Position numbers and translations under genes: made by a program
The notes under the pieces: generated by a model
The model's input: only the letters and a program-made list of their open reading frames with translations
Told to the model about the DNA's origin: nothing
The model's database searches: none
Shown here: positions 9,143 through 19,289 of the stretch, in pieces
Numbering within the stretch: the first letter of the stretch is position 1
How the letters are laid out: the number at the start of each line of letters is the position of its first letter
Assembly: GCA_018882785.1 (NCBI GenBank)
Contig: VERI01000003.1
Location: forward strand, 62,001-126,000
DNA: 64,000 nucleotides
From: Burkholderiaceae bacterium
GTDB lineage: Bacteria; Pseudomonadota; Gammaproteobacteria; Burkholderiales; Burkholderiaceae_A
Direction: 5' to 3'

Positions 9143-9832
9143 TTAAGAGTCGGCGGAGTCTTCTTCTGTAATCTCAGCGATCGCTGCAGCGCTCATCAAT
9201 ACGATCACGCATACACAGTAGACCGTCTCCGCCAAAATCCACCGCACCACAATCGGCGCGTTCCAGCCCGACGCATTTAACAACCGGCTGATCACCAACA
9301 CCACCACGGCCGCCATCCAGAGTCCCCAGGCGGGCTCTGGCCACAGGCCGAAAAAGAGCATAGGTATCGCACCGATGAGCAGGCAGATGGCCCGCGGCCC
9401 TGCCGAGACGGAGCCAAGCCCGGTCACAGTATTTGGCCGTATCGCCAACGTGGCGCAACGCGCCCAGGTTGCGCTGCAGATCAAAATGATGGGGCTCCAT
9501 TCGGGCTCAATTTCCGAGACCGCCTCCAGTTTGATCATCAGCATCAGGGCAAGGGCCAGGGCAGATTGACCCGACAGTGCTGGCTGATGAAGGCCCGCTG
9601 CAGGCCTTGGCATGGATGCGGCAAGCCCCGCGCACAGGCTAATCAGCAAGGCGATTCGATTGGGCAGCAGCATGCTGGCGGCCAAAAAAACCGCCGCCGT
9701 CAGCAGACCGACCAGCAGACCGCCGAAGCCAATGGCCATGACCGTGGCCGCCGGGCTGTGTTCGTAGGCCGATGCCCGAATGCGCAATGGCCAGGGTCCG
9801 TAGCGGACGATTGCGCTAAAAAGTTTTTTCAA
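9143..9832 (-). CDS. CobS-like integral membrane protein lacking the catalytic segment
   Basis: 229 aa with about six hydrophobic segments. I read it as a remnant of adenosylcobinamide-GDP ribazoletransferase (CobS). IGFGGLLVGLLTAAVFLAAS resembles the CobS 'FPLVGxLxGLLxA' helix. LHQPALSGQSALALALML looks like the region that in CobS runs from HEDGLAD to YGALALxL, but with about 30-40 residues deleted, including the acidic metal-binding motif. No other cobalamin gene is nearby. It ends 6 bp from dksA, convergently. It may be a decaying gene or a repurposed membrane protein. Homology is judged by eye. Confidence 0.45.
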   Translation of the reverse strand: MKKLFSAIVRYGPWPLRIRASAYEHSPAATVMAIGFGGLLVGLLTAAVFLAASMLLPNRIALLISLCAGLAASMPRPAAGLHQPALSGQSALALALMLMIKLEAVSEIEPEWSPIILICSATWARCATLAIRPNTVTGLGSVSAGPRAICLLIGAIPMLFFGLWPEPAWGLWMAAVVVLVISRLLNASGWNAPIVVRWILAETVYCVCVIVLMSAAAIAEITEEDSADS

Positions 9833-9868
9833 GATTAGGCAGCCTGCTTACAATTCGGCAAAGTGTAG

Positions 9869-10801
<933 letters not shown>

Positions 10802-10808
10802 GAGGGCT

Positions 10809-11516
10809 GTGGCGCGGCCGCTTTGGCTGATTGATCTTGACAACACGCTGGTGGATGCCTCCTGGCGGGTCATGGGTGAGATCAATCGTCGAATGACCGC
10901 CTTTATGGCGGAGCGACTGGCCATGTCGGAGCATGCGGCAACCCGACTGCGCCAGGTCTATTGGCATCGTTACGGTGCAACCTTGCTCGGACTGATTCGA
11001 CACCATGGCGTTGACCCGGATGAGTTTTTACTGCGCACGCACCCCATGCAGGAGCTGCCGCAGATGGTGCGTCGCATTCCTGGTGCTGGCCACCGGATCG
11101 GACGGCTGAACGGGGAGCGTTGGCTGCTGACCAATGCACCGCGGGCCTATGCACACCAGATGCTGCGCCTGCTCGGGCTCCACCGACGATTTGATCGTGT
11201 GATTGCGATCGAAGATATGCGGATCTGTGGCCGCCTTCGGCCCAAACCCTCGGCGCTGTTGATGCGTTCAGTACTTCGGCAGTCGGGCCGGCCGGCGCGC
11301 GCCGTACGCCTGATTGATGACCATGGCGAGAACCTGCAGGCCGCCCATCGCCTTGGCATGCGGACGGCCCGTATCTGGACCTCTAAAACCGCACTGCGTC
11401 AGGCCCGGCACTCGGGCCGACCCCTAGCGGTTCGCCGTCCAAGTTATGTCCGGGTTCAAGTAAACTGTGTCGCTCATTTGCTCAGAGTTCAGCACCTCCA
11501 CTCCACAACCGCATAG
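10809..11516 (+). CDS. HAD-superfamily hydrolase, pyrimidine 5'-nucleotidase type
   Basis: 235 aa starting with GTG. Motif I is DLDNTLVDAS at residues 8-17, with the nucleophile and acid/base aspartates. Motif II is LLTNAP near 103-108. Motif III/IV is RPKPSALL followed by LIDDHGENLQAA. The helical cap and overall pattern match the SDT1/YjjG-like pyrimidine 5'-nucleotidase family that sits between argB and slmA in related genomes. The last 40 residues are basic and do not look conserved. The physiological substrate is unknown. Confidence 0.88.
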   Translation: MARPLWLIDLDNTLVDASWRVMGEINRRMTAFMAERLAMSEHAATRLRQVYWHRYGATLLGLIRHHGVDPDEFLLRTHPMQELPQMVRRIPGAGHRIGRLNGERWLLTNAPRAYAHQMLRLLGLHRRFDRVIAIEDMRICGRLRPKPSALLMRSVLRQSGRPARAVRLIDDHGENLQAAHRLGMRTARIWTSKTALRQARHSGRPLAVRRPSYVRVQVNCVAHLLRVQHLHSTTA

Positions 11517-11519
11517 CGC

Positions 11520-12143
11520 ATGCAACAGGCAGCCCAGCAGTCGGAGCAGCATTCCGCTTCGGTAAGAAAACGTCCCAAGCCGGGCGAACGTCGTCTGCAG
11601 ATTCTTCAGACGATCGCCGCCATGCTCCAGGAAGGCGCCGCCGAGAAGGTCACAACGGCAGCACTTGCGGCAAAGCTCTCATTGTCAGAGGCAGCGCTCT
11701 ACAGACACTTTGCCAGCAAGGCACAGATGTTTGAGGGCCTGTTGGATTTCACAGAAGAAACTATTTTTTCACTGATCAATCAGATCGAATCTGGCCAGGG
11801 ATCGCCCTCGGCCAAGGCCCGAGATATTGTGCTGATGCTGCTCGGTTTTGCAGAGAAAAACCCGGGCATGACCCGGGTGCTGATTGGCGATGCGATCGTC
11901 AATGAGGACAGTCGACTGCAAAGCCGTGTGAACCAGTTGATGGAACGTGTCGAGGCATCGCTTCGCCAATGCCTGCGTCTGCAGCGCGCCGAGTCTGAGT
12001 CATCTGGGCCATTGGATCCCACCCTGCAGTCCAGTCTCGCGATGGGATTTGTCCAAGGCCGTTGGCTACAGTTCGCAAAAAGCGGATTTCGTAAAAAACC
12101 ATCGGATGCCGCTGACGTCGCGGTCAGGTTTCTGTTTCCCTAG
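11520..12143 (+). CDS. slmA: Nucleoid occlusion factor, TetR family
   Basis: 207 aa. The N-terminal helix-turn-helix region RRLQILQTIAAML...TTAALAAKLSLSEAALYRHFASKAQMFEGLL is characteristic of SlmA, which binds DNA over the nucleoid and blocks FtsZ ring assembly there. Its position after argB and the HAD phosphatase agrees with related species. It follows the HAD gene by 3 bp. Its 3' end overlaps the stop of the convergent E1-like gene by 4 bp. A general TetR repressor is the alternative, but the HTH sequence favours SlmA. Confidence 0.85.
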   Translation: MQQAAQQSEQHSASVRKRPKPGERRLQILQTIAAMLQEGAAEKVTTAALAAKLSLSEAALYRHFASKAQMFEGLLDFTEETIFSLINQIESGQGSPSAKARDIVLMLLGFAEKNPGMTRVLIGDAIVNEDSRLQSRVNQLMERVEASLRQCLRLQRAESESSGPLDPTLQSSLAMGFVQGRWLQFAKSGFRKKPSDAADVAVRFLFP

Positions 12144-12925
12144 TCACCCGAGATTGTCGAGCGCGTAGCGCAGACGGGACAGCTGGGATTGCGTGACACA
12201 GTAAGCTGCTCCCAGCGGCCATCGCGCATATCCAGAAGCGATAGACGCTGCACGCCCGCCTGCAGCGATGATCCCGAGTGGCCCTTACGCACGATCAGCT
12301 TAATGGCCTCTGCAGCCTGCAGGCAGCCCATGGCACCCACCAGAGGGGAGAGCACACCGTAGGCCCCGCAGGCGTGGGCGGCAGGCTCGGCAGCAGGATC
12401 GAAGATGCAGGCATAGCAGGCGTGATCGGATCGGCTGGGATCAATTGCGATGAGCTGCCCGGACCATTCAATCGCGGCGGCGCTTACCAAAGGCGTCTTG
12501 TGGGCCATGCATTGCGCATTGATCAGCTGTCGAATCGACCATTGATCGGTGCAATCCAGAACGACATCGGCCTGCGGGATAGCAATATTTAGAACAGCAG
12601 CATCGGCAAAGACGGCGTCTGAAATTAGTTCAATGGCCGGATTCAGCCGCCGGAGGGCCTGGGCAGCGGCCTGCACCTTCAATGCGCCAATATCGTCCGG
12701 ACCAAAGAGTGGCTGCCGTGCAAGGTTGGTTGCATCAACGGTATCGCCATCGACAAGATGGAGTGTGCCCACGCCGCAGGCACTGAGATACGTGGCAGCC
12801 GGGCAGCCCAGGCCGCCCGCTCCGATAATTAGAACTCGCGCAGCACGAATTGCATCCACACCTTCATCGTCGATGCCGTCTAACAGCGCATGGCGGCTGT
12901 GACGCAACGTCTCATGATCAGCCAT
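12140..12925 (-). CDS. MoeB/ThiF/HesA-type ubiquitin-like protein-activating (E1) enzyme
   Basis: 261 aa. The nucleotide-binding Rossmann motif is GAGGLGCPAATYLSACGVG, followed by VDGDTVDATNLARQPLFG. A basic helix and CTDQWSIRQLIN complete the adenylation site. Two cysteine pairs, CYAC and CPVC near the C-terminus, likely hold a structural zinc as in MoeB. Such enzymes adenylate MoaD- or ThiS-like sulphur carriers; no carrier gene is adjacent. The start overlaps the end of the upstream protease gene by 8 bp. Whether it serves molybdopterin or thiamine cannot be decided here. Confidence 0.9.
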   Translation of the reverse strand: MADHETLRHSRHALLDGIDDEGVDAIRAARVLIIGAGGLGCPAATYLSACGVGTLHLVDGDTVDATNLARQPLFGPDDIGALKVQAAAQALRRLNPAIELISDAVFADAAVLNIAIPQADVVLDCTDQWSIRQLINAQCMAHKTPLVSAAAIEWSGQLIAIDPSRSDHACYACIFDPAAEPAAHACGAYGVLSPLVGAMGCLQAAEAIKLIVRKGHSGSSLQAGVQRLSLLDMRDGRWEQLTVSRNPSCPVCATRSTISGD

Positions 12926-14330
12926 TGTCCGGCCGGGCGGATGTCACCACGGGCTTGCCTTTGAGATGATTTAGCGCCTGCTGCAGCTGGTAATCGTCTG
13001 GGCTGCCGAATTCAATCGGCTTGATATCTTTTGCGGGCGTCTCTGCGCTGCTGCGCTGTTCTGATTTCTGCGCGGGCTTTTGTTTTTCAGCTTCACCGTT
13101 TTTCGCGGGGGCATCCTTGCCCGAGAGATGACGATTTAAATCTGCTTCGCGCACACGCAGCCGATCCACCACCGCACCATCTGCAGTCTCTTCGACCCAC
13201 AGGTCAGGCGAAATGCCTTTGGCCTGAATTGACTGGCCCTTGGGCGTGAAATAGCGCGCCGTTGTCAGCTTAATTGCGGTGTTGCTGGTCAGTGGAAGAA
13301 TGGTCTGCACGGAGCCTTTGCCAAACGTCTGGGTACCCAGAATCTTGGCCCGCTGATGATCCTGCAGGGCACCGGCAACGATTTCAGATGCAGATGCAGA
13401 GCCGCTGTTGACGAGCACAACCATGGGCACGGTCTTGGACTGCGGGGAGATTTTCGCCAAGGGATCCTCGCGGCCCGAGCGATGGTAGTCACCTACAGTA
13501 GCAAAATACTTGCGCTTGGCATCGTCTTGTCGGCCATCGGTGGAGACCACCAGTGTTTTTTCTGGAAGAAACGCGGCCGATACACCGATCGCACCGTTGA
13601 GCAGGCCGCCCGGATCATTGCGCAGATCCAGCACAAGCGCAGTCAGTGGCCCCTGCTGGGCGAGCTGATTAAAGTGCTTCACAAGGTTTTCTACCGTGTG
13701 TTCCTGAAACTGAGTAATTCGGATATAGCCAAAGCCGGGCTCCAGCATTTTCGAGCGAACACTCTGAATCTGAATCACATCTCGAACAATCGTGAACACC
13801 AATGGCCGGGTCTGTCCTTTACGGCTGACGGTCAATGTCACCGATGTCTTTGGCTTGCCGCGCATCAGCTTGACGGCCTCATTTAAGGCCAGACCTTTTG
13901 TGGCCCGCTCATCAATTTTGATAATTAGATCACCCGCCTTTACGCCTGCTTTTTCAGCCGGTGTGCCTTCAATGGGGGAGATGACTTTTACAAATCCATC
14001 TTCCGTGCCCACCTCAAGGCCAAGGCCGCCAAATTCGCCTTGGGTTCCGACCTGGAGTTCTTTGAAGGCGTCTGCGTCGAGATAGGCAGAGTGGGGATCA
14101 AGGCCGGTCAGCATGCCACTGATGGCCTCTGTGATTAATTTTTTGTCTTCGACGGGCTCGACATAGTTCGCCTTGATGGCGCCATACACATCTGCAAACT
14201 GTCGCAGCTCATCAATGGGCAATGACGAGCGCGTTTCGCGCTGTGCAACCGCCTGAAACCCCATGCTGAACAGCACACCGCTGATCAGTCCCACGGAGAC
14301 CCAACCAAAGATCTGTAACTTTCTAGACAT
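12918..14330 (-). CDS. C-terminal processing peptidase, S41 family
   Basis: 470-aa periplasmic protease. An N-terminal signal anchor (about 8-28) is followed by a PDZ domain around 95-180 (GGLGLEVGTEDGFVKV...AGVKAGDLIIKID) and the S41 catalytic domain. The serine lies in VNSGSASASEI and the lysine in FGKGSVQT. A lysine- and glutamate-rich tail of about 60 residues follows the catalytic domain. The family trims C-termini of envelope proteins. It lies between gpmA and the E1-like gene on the minus strand, a grouping I associate with Burkholderiales. Confidence 0.94.
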   Translation of the reverse strand: MSRKLQIFGWVSVGLISGVLFSMGFQAVAQRETRSSLPIDELRQFADVYGAIKANYVEPVEDKKLITEAISGMLTGLDPHSAYLDADAFKELQVGTQGEFGGLGLEVGTEDGFVKVISPIEGTPAEKAGVKAGDLIIKIDERATKGLALNEAVKLMRGKPKTSVTLTVSRKGQTRPLVFTIVRDVIQIQSVRSKMLEPGFGYIRITQFQEHTVENLVKHFNQLAQQGPLTALVLDLRNDPGGLLNGAIGVSAAFLPEKTLVVSTDGRQDDAKRKYFATVGDYHRSGREDPLAKISPQSKTVPMVVLVNSGSASASEIVAGALQDHQRAKILGTQTFGKGSVQTILPLTSNTAIKLTTARYFTPKGQSIQAKGISPDLWVEETADGAVVDRLRVREADLNRHLSGKDAPAKNGEAEKQKPAQKSEQRSSAETPAKDIKPIEFGSPDDYQLQQALNHLKGKPVVTSARPDNG

Positions 14331-14399
14331 AGAGGCCCTCTGGCCCGTTTGGGGGCGAAAAAGTATTGGCAGCGTTAGGCTACCTGAATGCCCAAAAGT

Positions 14400-15161
14400 T
14401 TAGGCGGTTTTTGCCTTGCCCTGATTGGCCACGGCGAGCAAAGCCGCCTCGATGACTGCGGGGTCGGCCAGGTATTCACGGCCGATGAATCTGAGCTGAT
14501 CGTCGAGCCGTACCACCAGGGGCTGTGCCGTGGGGATATTCAGGGCCAGGATATCGGCCTCTGACATGTTCTCCAGGAATTTAATCAGCGCCCGGATCGA
14601 GTTGCCATGGGCCGCAATGATGATGCGCTCGCCGGCTTTTACCTTCGGGGCAATGCTCTGCTCCCAGACCGGAATAACCCGTTCAATGGTGTCCTTCAGG
14701 CATTCGGTGGCGGGCAGCAGGCCCGGATCGATACCTTGGTAGCGGGGGTCGTGGCCGGGCCAGTGGTCATCCTTGGCGGTCAGGGCATCGGGCCGAACAT
14801 CGTAGGCGCGGCGCCACTTCAGGACCTGCGCCTCGCCGTAACGGGCGGCGGTCTCGGCCTTATTCAGGCCGGTCAGGGCGCCATAGTGGCGTTCGTTGAG
14901 CCGCCACTCGTTATGCACGGGAATCCACATCTGGTCCAAGGCATCCAGCGTGATCCAGAGGGTCCGGATCGCCCGTTTCAGCACCGAGGTGTAGGCGCAA
15001 TCAAATTGGAATCCCTTGGCCTTGAGCAGCGCACCGGCCTCGCGGGCCTCCTGGCGGCCCTGCTCGGTGAGATCGACATCCACCCAGCCGGTGAAACGAT
15101 TCTCCAGATTCCACTGGCTCTGACCATGACGCAGCAATACGAGGGAAAAGGTTTTGCTCAT
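14400..15161 (-). CDS. gpmA: 2,3-bisphosphoglycerate-dependent phosphoglycerate mutase
   Basis: 253 aa. Catalyses 3-phosphoglycerate to 2-phosphoglycerate in glycolysis and gluconeogenesis. The phosphohistidine motif is [20 protein letters not shown], and the second histidine is in [14 protein letters not shown]. The acid Glu lies in NERHYGAL. The first ATG (15170) would add MRA; the ATG at 15161 gives the family-typical MSKTF start. It is divergent from the rhodanese gene. There is a 69-bp gap to the protease gene downstream. Confidence 0.96.
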   Translation of the reverse strand: MSKTFSLVLLRHGQSQWNLENRFTGWVDVDLTEQGRQEAREAGALLKAKGFQFDCAYTSVLKRAIRTLWITLDALDQMWIPVHNEWRLNERHYGALTGLNKAETAARYGEAQVLKWRRAYDVRPDALTAKDDHWPGHDPRYQGIDPGLLPATECLKDTIERVIPVWEQSIAPKVKAGERIIIAAHGNSIRALIKFLENMSEADILALNIPTAQPLVVRLDDQLRFIGREYLADPAVIEAALLAVANQGKAKTA

Positions 15162-15172
15162 GGCCCGCATTC

Positions 15173-15178
15173 TATAAT
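15173..15178 (+). promoter_or_regulatory. Possible -10 box for the rhodanese-grxC-secB-gpsA run
   Basis: TATAAT, a perfect -10 hexamer, lies 40 bp before the rhodanese GTG in the divergent gap with gpmA. No convincing -35 box is seen 16-18 bp upstream, so the site is weak or needs an activator. Confidence 0.4.
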
Positions 15179-15217
15179 TTCGTCTGACGCCGTCCCGGCG
15201 ATGGACAAGGAGACCCA

Positions 15218-15646
15218 GTGCAGTTTGTCATTGACAACATTATTTTGATCGGGGCTGCCTTCATCAGCGGCGCGCTGCTGGTCTGGCCTCTGGCAACCCG
15301 GGGCTCGGGCGCGCGGGTCGTCAACACGCTGGGCGCCACGCAGATGCTCAATTCCCAGAATGCACTGCTCATCGATATTCGTGAGCCAGCCGAGATTGCC
15401 AAAGGCAGTGCGCCACAGGCCCTGCATATTCCGTCTAGCGCGCTCGCCGGACAGATGGATGACATCAAAAAGCGCATCCAGCACGGCAAGGGCCAGGCAC
15501 CGGTCATTCTCATGTGCCAAAGCGGCTGGCGTGGCGCGAAGGCGGGCCGACAGCTCAGAAAGGCGGGCGTCGAGGCCGTGTTTAATCTCGAGGGCGGCTT
15601 TGATGCCTGGCAGCAGGCGGGCCTGCCAGTGACCAAACGGAGTTAA
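15218..15646 (+). CDS. Membrane-anchored rhodanese-like protein
   Basis: 142 aa, GTG start. One N-terminal transmembrane segment (about 3-22) is followed by a rhodanese domain with [14 protein letters not shown] and the active-site loop [13 protein letters not shown], whose cysteine is the likely sulphur carrier. It heads a run rhodanese-grxC-secB-gpsA, an order found in many Burkholderiales and gammaproteobacteria (yibN-grxC-secB-gpsA). Its exact sulphur donor and acceptor are unknown. It is probably the homologue of E. coli YibN. Confidence 0.92.
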   Translation: MQFVIDNIILIGAAFISGALLVWPLATRGSGARVVNTLGATQMLNSQNALLIDIREPAEIAKGSAPQALHIPSSALAGQMDDIKKRIQHGKGQAPVILMCQSGWRGAKAGRQLRKAGVEAVFNLEGGFDAWQQAGLPVTKRS

Positions 15647-15651
15647 GTCGT

Positions 15652-15909
15652 ATGGCCAAAGTCGTCATGTACAGCACAGCGGTATGCCCATACTGCCAGC
15701 GCGCAGAAATGTTGTTAAAGCAACGCGGTGTAAACGAAATTGAAAAGATTCGAATCGATCTCGATCCTGCCCAGCGTGATCAGATGATTGAAAAAACCGG
15801 CCGCAGAACCGTGCCGCAGATTTTTATCGGTGACCGTCACGTGGGCGGTTTTGACGATCTCGCAGCACTGGATCGTGACGGCGGGCTTGCCCCTTTGTTA
15901 GCGGATTAA
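15652..15909 (+). CDS. grxC: Glutaredoxin 3
   Basis: 85-aa dithiol glutaredoxin. The active site is CPYC at residues 12-15. The glutathione-binding segment TVPQIFIGDRHVGGFDD (about 56-72) holds the conserved cis-proline. It reduces protein disulfides and glutathione mixed disulfides in the cytosol. It lies 5 bp after the rhodanese gene and 19 bp before secB. Confidence 0.97.
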   Translation: MAKVVMYSTAVCPYCQRAEMLLKQRGVNEIEKIRIDLDPAQRDQMIEKTGRRTVPQIFIGDRHVGGFDDLAALDRDGGLAPLLAD

Positions 15910-15928
15910 TCCGCAGAAAGAATTCCTT

Positions 15929-16432
15929 ATGAACCAGCCCAACAGTTCGGCCGACAAGGCATCGAACGGTCCGCAATTTAATCTGCAGCGTATCTACCTA
16001 AAGGATCTTTCACTGGAGATTCCGGATGCGCCATCGGTTTTTCTCGATCAGGCGGAACCCCGGCTTGAGTTTCAGATTGACACCCATGAAAAGACGCTCC
16101 AGCCTGGCCTCTATGAGGTCGGTGTACGTTGCACAGTGACCTGTCGGCTTGGCGAGAAAACGGGTTTTCTGGTCGAGGCGGTCCAGGCCGGAATTTTCGA
16201 AATCCTCGGCGTCGCCGATGATCAGCTTGCGCTCTTAAAAGGGATCTCCTGCCCCAGCATCGTCTATCCCTACCTCCGCGCCAACATTGCGGATGTGATC
16301 CAGCGTGCCAGCTTTCCGCCGGTGCACCTCGCGGAGCTGAACTGGGAAGCCTTCTATCAGCAGCGGATGGCCCAGTCCGCCGCGCAGCAGGCGCAGTCGC
16401 CTGAGAGCGGTCTGATTCTGCCGACCCAATAA
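15929..16432 (+). CDS. secB: Protein-export chaperone SecB
   Basis: 167 aa. Cytosolic tetrameric chaperone that keeps precursor proteins unfolded and delivers them to SecA. The family segments QRIYLKDLSLEIPDAP near the start and ISCPSIVYPYLRANIADVIQRASFPPVHLAELNWEAFY near the end are present (shown in part). A 15-residue low-complexity start and a Gln/Ala-rich tail flank the conserved core, as is common in this lineage. It sits in the rhodanese-grxC-secB-gpsA operon. Confidence 0.97.
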   Translation: MNQPNSSADKASNGPQFNLQRIYLKDLSLEIPDAPSVFLDQAEPRLEFQIDTHEKTLQPGLYEVGVRCTVTCRLGEKTGFLVEAVQAGIFEILGVADDQLALLKGISCPSIVYPYLRANIADVIQRASFPPVHLAELNWEAFYQQRMAQSAAQQAQSPESGLILPTQ

Positions 16433-16434
16433 GC

Positions 16435-17544
16435 ATGCAGGCGCCCGAGATCACGCTGCCGGTGTTGGTGGTCGGCGCGGGCGCCTGGGGCTCTGCGATC
16501 GCCGTTCAATTCTCGGCGCGCGCAGCCGATGGGATGGTCACCCTCTGGGCACGTGATGGCCAGCAGTTAGCGCAGATGGCATCACTGCGCGAAAACAAAA
16601 AATATCTCCCCGGCATTGCCCTGCCACGACCGCTTGGACTTTCTGCAGACCTATCGAAGGCCTGCGCGAACTGGCGTGCGCAGTCAGATGCCCACCGCAG
16701 TGCCCAGCCTGGCCAGACACTGCATGCACTCATCATTCTCGCAACGCCGATGTCGGGACTCGAGCAGGCCGCGGCATTGTTGATGCATGAGCTGGGCGCC
16801 CCGCAGGCAGGCGAGGCGATGGTCTGGCTTGCCAAAGGACTTGCGCTTGATGGTCCAGGCACATCTAAAGAGACCATCGGCCTGCGTTGGCCGCATCAGA
16901 TTCTCGAGTCGTCATGCCCGGGCTGGCCAATGGCGGCCCTGTCGGGGCCGAGTTTTGCGCAGGAGGTGGCCCGCGGCCTGCCCGCGGCACTTACCGTGGC
17001 CAGCCAACAGATTGACTGGGCGCGCCAGATTGCCCAGGCCTGCCATGGTGCGGGCCTGCGGCTTTATCCGACCGACGATCTGATCGGAGTCGAGCTTGGC
17101 GGTGCGATGAAAAATGTTCTTGCGATTGCCGCAGGCGTCTGTGATGGCCTCGCACTTGGTGCAAACGCCAGGGCGGCCCTGCTCACCCGAGGCCTTGCTG
17201 AGATGTCGCGTCTCGGAATAGCGATCGGCGCGCGTGCACAGACGTTTATGGGTCTGGCAAGCCTGGGTGATCTGCTGCTCACCGCAACCGGTGATCTATC
17301 GCGCAATCGGCGTGTCGGCCTTGCACTTGCCCGTGGCGAGCGGCTCGACGACATTGTTCGCAGTCTGGGCCATGTGGCCGAGGGTGTGAAGTCTGCTCCT
17401 GCCTTACAGGCGCTCGCCAATAGCGTGGGTGTTGATGTGCCGATTACCAGCGCGGTCTCTGGACTGCTGTCAGGCCAGTGCTCAGCTGCCCAGGCGATCG
17501 CATCGTTGACTGCGCGTGATGTACGCGATGAGTTCGACCATTAA
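16435..17544 (+). CDS. gpsA: Glycerol-3-phosphate dehydrogenase [NAD(P)+]
   Basis: Reduces dihydroxyacetone phosphate to glycerol-3-phosphate, the backbone for phospholipids. Rossmann motif VVGAGAWGSAIAVQF lies near residues 12-26. Active-site stretches include WLAKGL, LSGPSFAQEVARGLPAA and the lysine-containing GGAMKNVLAIAAGVCDGL. At 369 aa it is about 30 residues longer than usual; the extra length falls around 75-100 (RAQSDAHRSAQPGQ) and looks like a lineage insertion. It starts 2 bp after secB, and its end overlaps the LOG gene. Confidence 0.96.
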   Translation: MQAPEITLPVLVVGAGAWGSAIAVQFSARAADGMVTLWARDGQQLAQMASLRENKKYLPGIALPRPLGLSADLSKACANWRAQSDAHRSAQPGQTLHALIILATPMSGLEQAAALLMHELGAPQAGEAMVWLAKGLALDGPGTSKETIGLRWPHQILESSCPGWPMAALSGPSFAQEVARGLPAALTVASQQIDWARQIAQACHGAGLRLYPTDDLIGVELGGAMKNVLAIAAGVCDGLALGANARAALLTRGLAEMSRLGIAIGARAQTFMGLASLGDLLLTATGDLSRNRRVGLALARGERLDDIVRSLGHVAEGVKSAPALQALANSVGVDVPITSAVSGLLSGQCSAAQAIASLTARDVRDEFDH

Positions 17545-18124
17545 ATCGGTCACCGTATTTTGTGGATCCCGAAGCGGTAAGGATCCGCGCTGGGAATTGA
17601 TCGCCCGGCAATGTGGCGAGGGCCTGGCCCAACGGGGTCTGGCACTGGTGTTTGGTGGTGGCTGCTGTGGCCTGATGGGGGCGATTGCCCAGGCCGTCAT
17701 CGATGCAGGAGGCAAGACCACGGGCGTCATTCCCGAGAGTCTGCTGTCCATTGAACCCGCCAAAGAGGGGCTCACCGAGCTCTTCGTGGTGGATTCCATG
17801 CATACCCGCAAATTCATCATGTCTGAGCGTGCAGATGCATTTCTTGTGCTGCCCGGGGGCATTGGCACATTTGAAGAATTTTTTGAGACCTGGACCTGGC
17901 GGCAGATTGGCCTGCATCAAAAGCCGATCGTGCTTTTAAATGCCCACGACTACTACACGCCCTTACTTGATTTTCTTAAACGTGGAGAAGAGGCTGGCTT
18001 CATACGTGAAGAGCATCGATGCCATCTCCGCGTGGCGACCAATGTGCAAGACGCACTTCATCTTCTCACTGAGTCCTGCGAGGACGCTCTTCAGCTCACG
18101 CCGTCGGCGCCTGCGCGCCCATAA
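17528..18124 (+). CDS. LOG-family protein (cytokinin riboside phosphoribohydrolase-like)
   Basis: 198 aa from this start. The fold signature [20 protein letters not shown] matches the LOG PGGxGTxxE motif, preceded by [15 protein letters not shown]. Plant-like LOG enzymes release the base from nucleoside monophosphates; bacterial members are broad 5'-monophosphate phosphoribohydrolases. An in-frame ATG at 17516 would add four residues. The start overlaps gpsA by 17 bp. The last 29 bp overlap the convergent trmL gene, so both C-termini are encoded by the same DNA. Confidence 0.9.
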   Translation: MSSTIKSVTVFCGSRSGKDPRWELIARQCGEGLAQRGLALVFGGGCCGLMGAIAQAVIDAGGKTTGVIPESLLSIEPAKEGLTELFVVDSMHTRKFIMSERADAFLVLPGGIGTFEEFFETWTWRQIGLHQKPIVLLNAHDYYTPLLDFLKRGEEAGFIREEHRCHLRVATNVQDALHLLTESCEDALQLTPSAPARP

Positions 18125-18575
18125 AGCCGAGCTGTCGCCAGGCCTCATAGGCCGTGATCGCCACTGCATTGGATAGATTCAGGCTCCGATTGTCGGGCCG
18201 CATCGGAATACGAAGCCGCTGATGAACAGGGAAGGTTTCAAGTCGCGCACCGAGTCCCTTGGTCTCGGACCCGAATATCAGCCAGTCATCAAGCGCAAAC
18301 GAATGCGTAAAGAGTGACTGCCCACCTTTGGTAGTGATGGCAAACAGCCGATCGGCTGGAGGAGACTCGGCCTTCAGAAATTCAGACCAGGATGCATGAA
18401 CCTTGAACATCGACCGCTCGTGATAGTCGAGGCCTGCACGGCGCATCTTGCTGTCATCGATGGGAAATCCCATCGGCTCAATCAGGTGAAGCTGTGCGCC
18501 GGTGTTTGCACACAGCCGGATCACATTGCCGGTGTTCGGAGGAATCTCCGGCTCAACTAAGACGATGTGCAGCAT
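18096..18575 (-). CDS. trmL: tRNA (cytidine(34)-2'-O)-methyltransferase
   Basis: 159-aa SPOUT-class methyltransferase that methylates the wobble nucleotide of certain leucine tRNAs. [21 protein letters not shown] (in part) at the start and the C-terminal knot FGSETKGLG...[19 protein letters not shown] mark the SpoU/TrmL family. The start at 18575 gives [14 protein letters not shown], the usual N-terminus. It overlaps the comF end by 23 bp upstream and the LOG gene by 29 bp downstream. Confidence 0.95.
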   Translation of the reverse strand: MLHIVLVEPEIPPNTGNVIRLCANTGAQLHLIEPMGFPIDDSKMRRAGLDYHERSMFKVHASWSEFLKAESPPADRLFAITTKGGQSLFTHSFALDDWLIFGSETKGLGARLETFPVHQRLRIPMRPDNRSLNLSNAVAITAYEAWRQLGFMGAQAPTA

Positions 18576-19269
18576 GGTGTTGTGAAAAATGCATTCGCGT
18601 GGGCGCCATGGGGCCAACACGGGCGATCACCGCAGCGCCAATCACCGTGCCATTGGCCTGGCGAATGGCCGTGATCGCTTCTCTGAGAGTGGCGCCGCTG
18701 GTCATGATGTCATCAATGAGTATCACACGCTGGCCCGCAATTGCCCGTGATGCCCGAAAGCTGCCCAGCAGGTTGTGCTGGCGCTGGCCTCGGTCTAATG
18801 AGGCCTGGCGTGAGGTCTGTTTTATTTTCTGCAGCCAGTACCTGCGCACCGGAATGTTCCAGGCAGCGGCTGCCGCCTGGGCAATCATCAGCGACTGGTT
18901 ATAGCCGCGATTCGCAAGCCGTGATCCCGACAACGGAATGGCGACAGCGATCGGCGCAGATCCCAGCCAGGGCCTGGGCAGTGACCCGAGAGTTCTGCCC
19001 AGCAGCCGTGCCACTGACCACAGCCCGTGATACTTCGACTGCACCACCAGTGCAGTGAGCGGTCCGCCATAGGCCTCCCGCCAGAGAATCGGAATTCGAA
19101 TGTCGCCACAGTCAAGGCCGCTGACGCCCCATGGCGTGACCGCAATTTTTTCTGCGCAAGGTGGACAAATCTCTCGCCCATGGTCATAGCGGCCGCAGCA
19201 CACGCAGGGTGCGTGCATCGCCCATCGCAGCAGTCGCTGAAGGCTGGGCGCGATCGTTGTTCGGAACAC
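18553..19269 (-). CDS. ComF-family phosphoribosyltransferase-like protein
   Basis: 238 aa starting with GTG. An N-terminal zinc ribbon with [17 protein letters not shown] (residues about 22-38) is followed by a phosphoribosyltransferase-like domain whose PRPP loop reads [17 protein letters not shown]. Members are linked to DNA uptake (ComF/GntX); the biochemical role is unsettled. It is divergent from the methyltransferase-like gene, with only 20 bp between the two GTG starts, and overlaps trmL at its end. Confidence 0.92.
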   Translation of the reverse strand: MFRTTIAPSLQRLLRWAMHAPCVCCGRYDHGREICPPCAEKIAVTPWGVSGLDCGDIRIPILWREAYGGPLTALVVQSKYHGLWSVARLLGRTLGSLPRPWLGSAPIAVAIPLSGSRLANRGYNQSLMIAQAAAAAWNIPVRRYWLQKIKQTSRQASLDRGQRQHNLLGSFRASRAIAGQRVILIDDIMTSGATLREAITAIRQANGTVIGAAVIARVGPMAPTRMHFSQHHAAHRLS

Positions 19270-19289
19270 CGCTTCAATATACTGAGCCG

